A stretch of DNA of 64,000 nt, taken from contig JAGFJA010000007.1 in the NCBI GenBank assembly GCA_024103005.1, positions 248,001-312,000 on the forward strand, read 5' to 3'. Numbering within the stretch: position 1 is the first letter of the stretch; each line of letters opens with the position of its first letter. Below the pieces are notes generated by a model. That model was not told the DNA's origin, ran no database searches, and saw nothing but the letters and a program-made list of their open reading frames with translations. Made by a program: the position numbers and the translations under genes. Shown piece by piece: positions 27,259 through 36,900 of this stretch. This stretch comes from Saprospiraceae bacterium. Lineage in GTDB: Bacteria > Bacteroidota > Bacteroidia > Chitinophagales > Saprospiraceae.

Positions 27259-27518
27259 TTATTCTTTCTTTGTCTTTTTTTCTTCTTTGCTTTCAACCTC
27301 CTGACTTGCCAAGAAATCCTTAGACATAAAATCGTCCAACGAAAACTCTAAAATTAAAGACAATTTTTGCAGTTCAAGGATATCAACGCTTCTGTTCCCT
27401 AACTCAATTTGAGCCAAAGAAGGTCGGGAAATTTTGACACTTTAACCAAATCTTCCTGTGACAACCCTTTCATTTTACGAAGTTTGGTTATCCTCTGACC
27501 TATTTGCTTTTGTGACAA
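27259..27518 (-). pseudogene. XRE-family HTH regulator, frameshifted
   Basis: On the minus strand a first frame reads SQKQIGQRITKLRKMKGLSQEDLVKVSK and then runs off into nonsense; a second frame picks up ISRPSLAQIELGNRSVDIL and continues to SLDDFMSKDFLAS and a Lys/Glu-rich tail. Joined, they make a complete Cro/CI-type HTH of about 85 residues. The break lies in the A/T run at about 27432-27435, where one base appears to be missing. No ATG is present; a TTG at 27518 is the likeliest start. It is either a decayed regulator or a homopolymer sequencing error. Confidence 0.7.
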
Positions 27519-27692
27519 ATTTATGTCATATCAATTTGTGTTTCGCTGTTTAACGGGACAAAGACAAATATTGTTTCAATACAAAACGAATATTTATTTC
27601 AAATTAAAACATTTATGACATTTGCCATGACTGTTGACATTCCACTGTGCCCTTTCGTGGTTTCAAAAAAATCAACCTTTTGTGTGGCCAAT
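27519..27692. other. AT-rich spacer before the terminator
   Basis: No coding frame or RNA gene was recognised. A 67-residue open frame here crosses the terminator at 27693-27716 and the end of the next gene, so it is not a gene. Confidence 0.4.
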
Positions 27693-27716
27693 AAAAAAGG
27701 GAACCATTCGGCTCCC
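27693..27716 (-). terminator. Intrinsic terminator of the FN3/beta-helix gene
   Basis: On the minus strand GGGAGCC pairs with GGTTCCC around GAAT (27699-27716), and a six-base U run follows (27693-27698). It lies 39 bases after the stop codon. A T-rich run on the other side could also make it work for the plus strand. Confidence 0.75.
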
Positions 27717-27754
27717 TCTTCTTTTTTATCCCCGTTTTTAGTGGAATACTCTCG

Positions 27755-30700
27755 TTATCTATTTAACAGGAAGATACCGGAATATCGATTATCTCCTTCT
27801 TCCAGCGTAATGGCATAAGATCCGCTATTGAAGCCAGTAAGGAATTCACGGTCTTCATTGGTAACAGATCGTATAAGCAACAAGCGGCCATTGATGTCAT
27901 AAACCTTTAGTATAGCCATCCTGTCTATACCTGTGAAGCCAAAGGCTTGCTGACCCAGATTGCGTATTCCGAAGGATGTTCCTTTTTCAAAACTGATCTG
28001 AACAACCCTAGAGTAACTGTATTGCCCGTTTGCATCCACCTGGCGGACCCTGTAATAATTATTTCCGGAAACCGGACGCTCATCCACTAAGCTGTAAGTA
28101 TTAATCACCGTATTGTTGTGTGGCATGACAGAGCCAATGGTTGTAAAGCTACCGTCAACTGATCTGCGCTCTACCTCATAATTCCTGACATCACGCTCAT
28201 CCGCAGTGTTCCATTGGATCATGACCCGATTGTCCCGGCGCACGGCTTTGATATCCAGCCATTGTACCGGTAAGGCGGTTAAATCTGATGATACCACAAA
28301 AGGCGAGAAATTGCTGAATGCCGTTGAGGAAGTAGCAGAAGGATCGACCATATTATATGTTGCAGTATTTATCACGTCAAACTTATTGCTCCCTGAATTC
28401 CAATGACCAATATAGAGTCCTAAATTCGGATTGAAAGACATGCCTTCAGTGGTGGCTGCCCACTGTAGTTTAAGATTGGCTGAGCCGGTTGCATTCGTGT
28501 GTCCTATCTCCCATTGATATTGTATGCACTTTGCGGCATCATTAGGAGTTACGCCATGCTCACCCAGCGGAACGACTCGCACATCGAAAGAGTCATTGAC
28601 CATACCTGCTGTCATAGTGACTGTAGCCGGCATATACAGTGCGCCGGTTGGGCCTACCGGATAAACCCTCGAGGTAGTGACTGTAGGGAATCCCTGTCTC
28701 AGACCACCTGTAGCATAATAATCGCCGTATGGCGATGCCGTAACGAAATACGCTTCCGATGTGTTTGTGATCGAGCCTGACCGCATATCGAATGTCTTTC
28801 CTTCGGTATAGATGTGACCATTGGTAAATGCCACTGATGAGCCCTTGAATTTCAAATCCGATAACAAGCGTACACCGGCCATATTGTCAATCTCAAGGGT
28901 TAATATGTCGGAGCTGCCAGTGGTATATGGCTTCAACTCATCGGCAATGGACACTTCCTGAATGGTATTTCCATTCAATACAATCTTATTGTCAACATTT
29001 GTTCCACTGGATCTGATGATACCGGTAGAATTGATATTGCCCTTCACCTCTAATCTGCCCTTTAATGTCGAGCCGCCCTTCGTATTGGTATATAAATCCC
29101 CGCTGTTGTTCAGGTTGCCGTTGAGGATGACGGTACAGCTTTTGTTTCCATTGGAAAACTCAAAAATCTGGCCTGCCGAGATGTTTAAGTTGCCACCGAT
29201 GGTCAGCACTAAGTCAGAAGATGCAGATGCGGAAGTCAGTCTGATACCCTTATTTGATGCGCCCCCTTTGATCAGACTGAAGTCACCATTGATGGTAGTA
29301 ATCTGACCTTCGAAGTTGACGGTGCTACTTTGATTGGTTGTATTCCAGACTACGTTGTACAATGTCTGACCGGCCATAGAGGTATGAATGGTTGTGGTTG
29401 ACCCGACTCTGGATACCTGCAGGGTCGAGCCTGTATTCCAGGTCAGTGCCGGTGCCTTGACCTTATTGTCTTCATTGTAGTTGTATGTGCCGCCGTTGTT
29501 GACCTCGCCGGTAGCGCTTACATCCAAAGTTATGTCACCGCCTGTATAGGTCAGCATACCATTGATGACGAGGTCAGTACCCGAGCCGCCTGCAATCGTC
29601 AGCGTTCCGGTAACCACCTCCAACTCTCCACCGCTTGCAATCGTCAGCTGATCCACGGTACGATTGGCATTGAAAGTTACTTTGTGGGTACTTAGGATGG
29701 TGATGGTACCATCGGTGGATGAAGGTGCCTGTACAGCATCCTGCCAGGTTGTTCCGTTGTCGGTGGAGTATTCCCATGTTGAGGCACTCTCCCACGCACC
29801 GGTTGCCTTACTTCTGTAATCTCCTGCAGGCGGATTAGTGGTCATACCGCTACCTGTTGCAGGATTGGTGGTGTTGTAGCATTTGGTGGTTGAATTAAAG
29901 GAATAAGCGGCATAATGATAAGTGGTGTTAGCGGTTAGGTTCGTTACATTGACGCTTGTACCGGTGCCTATATAGACCACATAATTACCGGTGCCTATCT
30001 CAGAGCCTAAACTAAAAGCCGCATTGGCAAAATACGTCTGTCCATTGACAGGATCGGCATCGACTGCAGATCCGGCATGTGCCAGCACGATAATGTCATC
30101 GGGCACAGAATTGGTCCATGTAACATCCATCGATGTTGTCGTCTCATTGGATGTAGTCAAGCCGGTGGGATAGGTTGTTGGAGGTGTACAGGGTGGAGTT
30201 ACATCGGTGGTACCACTGCCTGAAGTTGTATTGGTCGTATTATAGCAATTGGTGACATTATCGAAGGAATATGCCTTGAAGTAATAGGTGGTGCCTTCAT
30301 CCAGACCTGTCACAGTTACACTTGAGCCGGTGCCTATATAGACCACATAATTTCCGGTGCCTACCGGATCACCACTGCCGAATGCTGCATTGCCTGTATA
30401 GGCGGTGCCGTTTGCCGGATCGGCATTGACTGCAGAGCCTTTATGAGCCAATACGATGATGTAATCGCTATTGGAATTAGCCCAGGAAACATCCAGCGAT
30501 GATGTGGTTTCGTTACCCACAGCCAGGCTTGAAGGGTAAGTGGAGGGAGGGGTGCAGCCGCCGTCAACGCTCACGGATCCATCCAGCTGGAATCTTGTAC
30601 CTTGACCTATAACAGGATAAATATTTCTAATTGCTGATGAAACTACCACAAACCTTAAAGTAACTGTAATAGATGAGGACAAGTCGGCAAGAGCATCCTT

Positions 30701-31174
30701 AATCGCCTGAGGGAAAGTTAATGGGGTAGATGACCCGGAACCGGAAGTAGATGTTACGCTTATTGAGCCTATATCGGTAAAATTTGTTCCATCAAAGCTA
30801 TACTGAACATCCACTGTACATGTACCACTACTACCGGAGCGTCTAGTGTACCATGTCGGAATTCCCGTTAGTGACATCTTATAACCACTATTTGCCTTGA
30901 CCGTAAATGTAAAGTAGTCTCCGTTTGATATTGCATCTGACTGAGTAGACTGATTAGCACCACTACCTCCATAAGAGTCAGTTGCAGGGGTACCAGATGT
31001 CCCTAACCCGCTTCCTCTGACAAAGCCGGTAACAGTTACATTTGCATCATTGCTTGACGCACTCCATGGATTTGGACCGTAACTAGTCAAGCCAGTTGGA
31101 TCCCAACTTGCGATCTGGGCAAAACCCATGGTGGAAAAGGTCAAAAGAATGAGAATAAGTAAATTTCGAATCAT
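27755..31174 (-). CDS. Large secreted FN3/beta-helix protein with T9SS-type C-terminal domain
   Basis: An 1139-residue protein with signal peptide (residues 1-19, ending GFAQ). Residues about 20-205 form a beta domain; two tandem FN3-like units of about 122 residues follow (207-328 and 329-450, each opening CTPP and containing NYVVYIGTG). Residues about 460-740 contain strand-rich segments such as VDQLTIASGGELEV typical of right-handed beta-helix surface proteins. The last 90 residues have YDINGRLLLIRSV and end GIFLLNR, a T9SS type A-like tail that directs export and anchoring at the cell surface. Probably an adhesin; no catalytic motif seen. Confidence 0.82.
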   Translation of the reverse strand: MIRNLLILILLTFSTMGFAQIASWDPTGLTSYGPNPWSASSNDANVTVTGFVRGSGLGTSGTPATDSYGGSGANQSTQSDAISNGDYFTFTVKANSGYKMSLTGIPTWYTRRSGSSGTCTVDVQYSFDGTNFTDIGSISVTSTSGSGSSTPLTFPQAIKDALADLSSSITVTLRFVVVSSAIRNIYPVIGQGTRFQLDGSVSVDGGCTPPSTYPSSLAVGNETTSSLDVSWANSNSDYIIVLAHKGSAVNADPANGTAYTGNAAFGSGDPVGTGNYVVYIGTGSSVTVTGLDEGTTYYFKAYSFDNVTNCYNTTNTTSGSGTTDVTPPCTPPTTYPTGLTTSNETTTSMDVTWTNSVPDDIIVLAHAGSAVDADPVNGQTYFANAAFSLGSEIGTGNYVVYIGTGTSVNVTNLTANTTYHYAAYSFNSTTKCYNTTNPATGSGMTTNPPAGDYRSKATGAWESASTWEYSTDNGTTWQDAVQAPSSTDGTITILSTHKVTFNANRTVDQLTIASGGELEVVTGTLTIAGGSGTDLVINGMLTYTGGDITLDVSATGEVNNGGTYNYNEDNKVKAPALTWNTGSTLQVSRVGSTTTIHTSMAGQTLYNVVWNTTNQSSTVNFEGQITTINGDFSLIKGGASNKGIRLTSASASSDLVLTIGGNLNISAGQIFEFSNGNKSCTVILNGNLNNSGDLYTNTKGGSTLKGRLEVKGNINSTGIIRSSGTNVDNKIVLNGNTIQEVSIADELKPYTTGSSDILTLEIDNMAGVRLLSDLKFKGSSVAFTNGHIYTEGKTFDMRSGSITNTSEAYFVTASPYGDYYATGGLRQGFPTVTTSRVYPVGPTGALYMPATVTMTAGMVNDSFDVRVVPLGEHGVTPNDAAKCIQYQWEIGHTNATGSANLKLQWAATTEGMSFNPNLGLYIGHWNSGSNKFDVINTATYNMVDPSATSSTAFSNFSPFVVSSDLTALPVQWLDIKAVRRDNRVMIQWNTADERDVRNYEVERRSVDGSFTTIGSVMPHNNTVINTYSLVDERPVSGNNYYRVRQVDANGQYSYSRVVQISFEKGTSFGIRNLGQQAFGFTGIDRMAILKVYDINGRLLLIRSVTNEDREFLTGFNSGSYAITLEEGDNRYSGIFLLNR

Positions 31175-31248
31175 AGGTTTAATTTAATACGTTGAGAAAT
31201 AAAAAATGTGGAAGATAAAAATCAATCAATCGCGTAGTATTTTGTCGG

Positions 31249-31256
31249 CAAAGGTA
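31249..31256 (-). promoter_or_regulatory. -7 element before the FN3/beta-helix gene
   Basis: TACCTTTG on the minus strand, an exact consensus match, 74 bases before the start codon. No good TTTG is found 19 bases upstream. Confidence 0.45.
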
Positions 31257-31979
31257 GTGATTATTCGGCATAAAAAGCAGGCGAAGGTTAAAAAATATGG
31301 TGAAGATTGTGGGAAGGCAACAGGAGAAATTATCTAAGCTGAATATGATCATGTCATTTGCGTTAATTTTGCGTTATGACTTCTTATGGTGAAGACGTAT
31401 AATCTCCTCTTAGGCTTATTCCACACAGCTGGGTGAGTACTTTCAATGCCGGAACATCACGTCGCCAATCGCAATGGCAGGCTGCCCGGGCAGCTGCACT
31501 TTAATCAGCAATATTCCATGGCACATAGGCTCATCGACGGGGTTGTACCGGTAGTGATGATGTCGTGCTGAATTTCAAAAAATTGTTCTTGAAATCTTGC
31601 GCTCGTGGCCGGATAGCGGGTGATTTTTTATATTTCAAGTCTTTCCGGCTTTTCAAGCTGCCATTATACGATATTTATTCGTGCCGTGATAGTACGGAGG
31701 TTTTTCTAACTTTAATTATCTGTTTATGCATTATATTTAAAATGATATAAACAATCAGGAAATATTTATAATAATTTTTTATCAAATAGTTTTTCAATTC
31801 AAATATTTTTCTTTTTCTTTGCTTTGATTATATATCAACATGATTACATTTTCAAATACATATTGGCGTAATACTCTTGCCTGGCGATGGTGGCGATTCT
31901 AAGCTGACCCGACCTATGTAATCATTTTCTGTCACCCGCTTTGCTCGTATAATTTTTTACTTAATAAACATTTTATAAG
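31257..31979. other. Long gene-free stretch with a GC-rich palindrome
   Basis: No convincing gene. The best open frame (31565-31750, 61 residues, Leu/Lys/Phe-rich) has no promoter and no family. At 31481-31494 the sequence GCTGCCCGGGCAGC is a perfect 14-bp palindrome in an otherwise AT-rich spacer. No consensus promoter was found for the TrpB2 gene that follows. Confidence 0.45.
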
Positions 31980-33335
31980 ATGGAAAAGAAATTTCTATTG
32001 ACGGAAAAGGAGATTCCTACACACTGGTATAACATTGTGGCGGATATGCCTAACAAACCATTGCCGCCACTTCATCCGGCGACAAAACAGCCATTGGGTC
32101 CCGACGACCTGGCACCATTATTTCCCATGGAACTTATCATGCAGGAAGTGAGCTCTGATAGGTACGTAGAGATTCCTGAGGAGGTTAGGGAAGCGTATAA
32201 GATCTGGCGACCAACGCCATTGATTCGCGCCATCAATTTAGAGAAGACACTTGGCACCGACTGCCATATCTATTACAAATATGAAGGTACCAGTCCGAGT
32301 GGGTCCCACAAGCCGAATACTGCCATTCCGCAGGCGTATTACAATAAAAAACAAGGTGTCAAAAGGATAACCACTGAGACCGGCGCCGGTCAGTGGGGCA
32401 CAGCACTGAGTTTTGCCTGTAAGCATTTTGGTCTTGAATGTGATGTGTATATGGTGCGCATTAGTTACGACCAGAAACCTTACCGTAAAAGCCTGATGAA
32501 TACCTTCGGTGCCAATGTCTTTCCTTCTCCAAGTGAAAGGACAAATGCCGGAAGGATCGCATTGGGGGCTGATCCGAACACTCCGGGCAGCCTTGGTCTG
32601 GCTATTTCTGAAGCGATCGAAATGGCTGTAGGAGATGAGGAGACTAAATATTCCCTCGGTTCGGTGCTAAATCATGTATTGTTGCACCAGACCATCATCG
32701 GTCAGGAAGCAGAAAAGCAGATGGAACAGGCAGGTGAGTTTCCGGATGTGGTGATCGCGCCCCTGGGTGGTGGGTCCAACTTTGCAGGATTGTCTTTCCC
32801 TTTCCTGAAGCATAAGATTGCAGGAAAATCATTGCGCGCCATCGCCGTCGAACCGGCTTCCTGCCCCAAGTTGACCCGTGGAAAGTTTATGTACGATTTT
32901 GGTGATGCACAAGGTTATACCCCATTGTTGCCGATGTACACGCTGGGTCATACGTTCAAGCCGGCAGCCATTCACGCCGGAGGATTGAGGTATCACGGTG
33001 CCAGTGTCATTTGCAGCCAGTTGTTGAAGGATGGCTTGATTGAAGCAGCGGCAATACAACAGTTGGAGTGCTTTGAGGCTGGTGTACTGTTTGCAAGGAC
33101 GGAAGGTATTGTGCCTGCTCCGGAAGCCAATCATGGTATTGCTCAGGTGATCAGGGAAGTCAACAGGGCTAAGGAGGAAGGAGTGAAAAAGACTATTCTC
33201 TTCAACCTCTGTGGCCATGGCTTTGTCGATATGGCGGCGTACGATGATTATTTCGCAGGCAAGTTGGTCAATCACAGCTTTACGGACGAGGAAGTGACTT
33301 CTGAAATAGCTTCTCTGGCTGCACTACAGCCTTGA
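31980..33335 (+). CDS. Stand-alone TrpB2-type tryptophan synthase beta chain
   Basis: A 451-residue PLP enzyme. The N-terminal extension with RPTPLIRA, the Schiff-base lysine in SGSHKPNTA (Lys111), [12 protein letters not shown] and the phosphate-binding loop LGGGSNFAG match the TrpB2 (PF00291, TIGR01415) branch rather than TrpB1. TrpB joins indole and serine to make tryptophan; TrpB2 enzymes usually lack a TrpA partner and may salvage free indole or act as serine deaminases. There is no trpA or trp operon here. It ends before a very strong terminator. Confidence 0.93.
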   Translation: MEKKFLLTEKEIPTHWYNIVADMPNKPLPPLHPATKQPLGPDDLAPLFPMELIMQEVSSDRYVEIPEEVREAYKIWRPTPLIRAINLEKTLGTDCHIYYKYEGTSPSGSHKPNTAIPQAYYNKKQGVKRITTETGAGQWGTALSFACKHFGLECDVYMVRISYDQKPYRKSLMNTFGANVFPSPSERTNAGRIALGADPNTPGSLGLAISEAIEMAVGDEETKYSLGSVLNHVLLHQTIIGQEAEKQMEQAGEFPDVVIAPLGGGSNFAGLSFPFLKHKIAGKSLRAIAVEPASCPKLTRGKFMYDFGDAQGYTPLLPMYTLGHTFKPAAIHAGGLRYHGASVICSQLLKDGLIEAAAIQQLECFEAGVLFARTEGIVPAPEANHGIAQVIREVNRAKEEGVKKTILFNLCGHGFVDMAAYDDYFAGKLVNHSFTDEEVTSEIASLAALQP

Positions 33336-33363
33336 AAGACAGTTCATCCGAACCGATCGGCTT

Positions 33364-33413
33364 ACCGATTGTAGGCAGTAAGTTCACTTCCTGCTTGCAA
33401 TCGGTGTTTTTTT
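33364..33413 (+). terminator. Strong terminator of the TrpB2 gene
   Basis: Bases 33364-33378 pair with 33391-33405 over 15 bp (two wobbles) around a 12-base loop, followed by GTTTTTTT. It lies 28 bases after the stop codon. Confidence 0.88.
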
Positions 33414-33997
33414 GAATCAACTGTTTACCGGATTATCTCAACGGGGTCGTATTCCGGAGTTGTGTATGGCAGCTATTCTTTTTTCATTTTTAAAATTCTA
33501 TCCGTATAAGGCTCGGACAGGAGAGATAATTGTGAGATAAACTTGTCGCTGCTGGATCCGGCCCTGAGTCGTTTTTAGCTGCATCGGTGCGATGATGAAA
33601 TTTCTTTTGTAAAGATTATAACAAGGATTGGGAGTCAACACTCTTTGATAGGATATCACGATTGGCTTAAAGTTGTCCTGAATGACCTGGAATCCCTTCC
33701 TTAATACGGTGAAATCATCCTAATATAAGGGTAATTTATTGAATAGCAAGAATCTAAAAGTGCGCAAAATTAAAAGGAACAAGCCATGTGATTTCAAAGT
33801 TTTTGTCAACAGGGAAGCACTGTGCCACCATTGGAAATCGCGATTATTTGACGACTTGCGTCCATCGATGATTGAGACAAAATATTTGTCCCGACTCTTG
33901 ATATGTAGTCGTATAAAACCTTGATTATTAGAGTTATTTCAAGGATTTAATATTTTTACGATTGAAAACTTTATGATATGAAAATGGACATATAAGG
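33414..33997. other. Gene-free stretch
   Basis: No coding frame with recognisable protein; one open frame at 33739-33924 gives 61 basic residues without family or promoter and is judged chance. No hairpin for the minus-strand gene that ends at 33998 was found. Confidence 0.45.
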
Positions 33998-36900
33998 CTA
34001 AGTCACCACGACTTTCACTTGTTTCAAAATGTCTCCAGCTTTTACGGTCAAGATATATACACCCGGCTTTAAATCGGCCGTATTCATATAAACCATTTCG
34101 ACACCCGACTCCCATTTTGCTGTCCGGACTATCTGTCCGTTCATATCGGTGAGCTCGGCATAAGTGGATTGTCCATATCGATTACCTGAAATCAGGATCT
34201 TTATCGGAGCATTCCTTACAGGATTGGGCGACACCTGAACCATTAATTCATCCGAAAGATTTACGACTCTCACAAAGCTGTAGCTGACGGTACCGTCATT
34301 ATCCGTTATCTTCAATCGGTAATAAACATTTCCGGATAACGGCACTCCCTCGTCAATAAGTGTTTGTGGTTCCTCCGTATATTTAGAGGATACTACAATG
34401 TGGGTGTTGGAAAATCTCCCGTCCGTACTGCGCTCTATGGCTACAGACCGTACATTGACACCGCCTGCAAGCCGATATGATAATTTTACGGCATGTCGTT
34501 CACTAAGTGCCGAGGCATCGAAGGACAGTATCTTCAAGGGTAGTGGCTGATTATTGTTGGGACCTCCCGGATTCAAATAGAATTCGGAAAATCCTGTTAC
34601 ATCAAAGTCTATATAATATCCTGTATTATACGGCGTCGTCTGGGTGTTCAGGCAGGAGAAATACTTTACTTCCGGATCCGCTTCATTGCCGTATATCCCA
34701 TCGTCATTAGCCGAAGATAGCTGAGTTACTCCAAGCTCGTATGCATCAGTAGGCTTATCATAGCCTGAGGGGGCGTTACGGCTTTTGTTCACTTCCTCAT
34801 CGGTGAAATACAGCCTTACTGTTACAGTACCCGAGGAAATTGGGTTGGTAGGGATAACAGTGAAATTCCGGTCCAGATAATACTGGCTTAGGTCATGACG
34901 TTGATCGTTCGATGGATTGAAATACACCGCCACATCTGTATTCCCCATTGTCTGACCATTATTCGGCCGAAGGGAAGCGATGATGTTTTGTCCGGAATAG
35001 ACATCTGTCCACCCGGATCCTGACGGAGATACGGTGACAGTCTGGTTACTGCCGGTATAAATTGATTTCGGTTCGAAGATATGGATGTCATCTATGGCAA
35101 GACCTTCCATGCCCAGGCCCTGATCCGTCACCAAAACGAAACGGAAGCTTACCGAGATAGCATTTCCCAACTGACTGCGTGGAATGGTATGGGACGCCAC
35201 ATGGTAATAAGACAAGGCATTGTCCCAGTATGCCTGTTTATTGTACCAGTTGACCCCTGAATTTAGGCTACCCAGCTTAATCCAGGTCACTCCATCTCCT
35301 GACACTTCCAGCCATGCCTTATCGTAATTGGTCTCAATCTCATTTGCCATTGAAAAGGAAATCATCGGGTCAGAGGAGAAACCCGAAAGGTCGAAGCATG
35401 GCGATTCCAGATAGGAGGTCTCCAGATTATTATATGGGCCGGTCAAGCTTGTTGTCCAGGCCTTGCTGCCATTAGCAGCCTTATTGATTTTGACTTTGGC
35501 GGGGGTGCCCCATGCCCATGAGCTGTTCTGACCATAGGCATACCATCCGCCTTGATCCGCTTCAAAGGTTTGCAGATGCGGAAAGGTACTTATCAACGGT
35601 GAATTGTGGAACTTGTAATCCTTGATGGTGTCATTAAGTAGATAATTGTCCGACGATTCGTTGATCCAGACGTTGAGGGTGTAATCGGTATAGGCACTGA
35701 AGTCCACCGGTGGGAAGGAAAACTGCAGGTTGCTGTTGGCTGCTATGGTACCGACAGGAAATGGACCCTGTATGGCGTTGTTGTTGACCTTATACCATGC
35801 CTGGACGCCAGATAAAGATGTCTGGGAGTTGTTGTCTATTTGCATGGTGATTAGGGCATTTGAACCTGATTCGCATGCCTTGCGTGCCGGCGAGATGATT
35901 TGGGTCAAGGCGGCATCGATGGTCACCAAATGGAGGTAAATATCATCAAAGGAATATCCTTGTAATGCGGACCTGGACACAATCTGCCCGTTTCCGGACT
36001 GGCCAAAGCGGATCTGGGTCGATGAGGATAGTGACTGACCGGCATTTTGCAAGAAAGTCGTCAGATTAAGTCCGTACACGTTCTTATAAATTCCGGGAGC
36101 CGCCTGATTTGGAACAAGTGCATACAATGGAAGCCATGTGGCATTGTCATTGCCTCTGATCCATACGGTATCATTTACGCTGAGGGAAGCATCGTGATTG
36201 AGGTAGGAAAAGTCGAACAATACGATACCGGAGCCCGTATAATTAGAAAGGTTGACGGTCATGATGGCATCGTTGACTGCCAAGGTGCCGATGGTTTTAG
36301 AGTCGAGTGAAAGCGCCTTGGAGCCTGATTGTGATATGCCGGCAGTAATATATGTCCGGGCACGGCTGTCATTACTTTGAGCAACAAAGTCAAACATCGG
36401 AATTCCATCCATAGCAAAGTAAGATTGGACGTAAGTGGCCGAAGCCGCACTTTCAAAATCAATCTTATAGGTTGTGTTCAAGTCCTGAGTAAGGGTGACA
36501 GGATCGTTGGCGACATGTTTTACAATGGTGGTAAGCACATTGTTGGCGGTCAATGGTGCATCAGGTGCTCCCCAGATGCCGGCTTCAATAGAATAATTTC
36601 CGATACCGGCAAGATTGGCAGTTGTTGTAAAGGTATAATCGGCAGTAGTGTTTGACGGAATTGAGCCCGAATAATTCTCAATGACGGCGGTGCCACCGTT
36701 GATTTTGTAATATACCTGAAAGCCGGAAGCCGCTGATGATCCCAAATTTTTTAGCCTTATTGAAACTGTTTGTGTAGTTGTCAATTCGCTTGAAGTGTAT
36801 TTACGGCCGGAAACAGGGCTCAGGAGGCTTACCATCTCCATATCGTTGGACCAGGGGCAGGCTCCGCCCACAGCATTGACGAAGATACCTGTGGAGCGGC

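Noticed and set aside
31565-31750. 61-residue plus-strand frame in the gap before TrpB2
   Set aside because: Hydrophobic, odd composition, no promoter, no family; likely chance in AT-rich DNA.
33739-33924. 61-residue plus-strand frame after the TrpB2 terminator
   Set aside because: Basic, no family, no promoter; probably chance.
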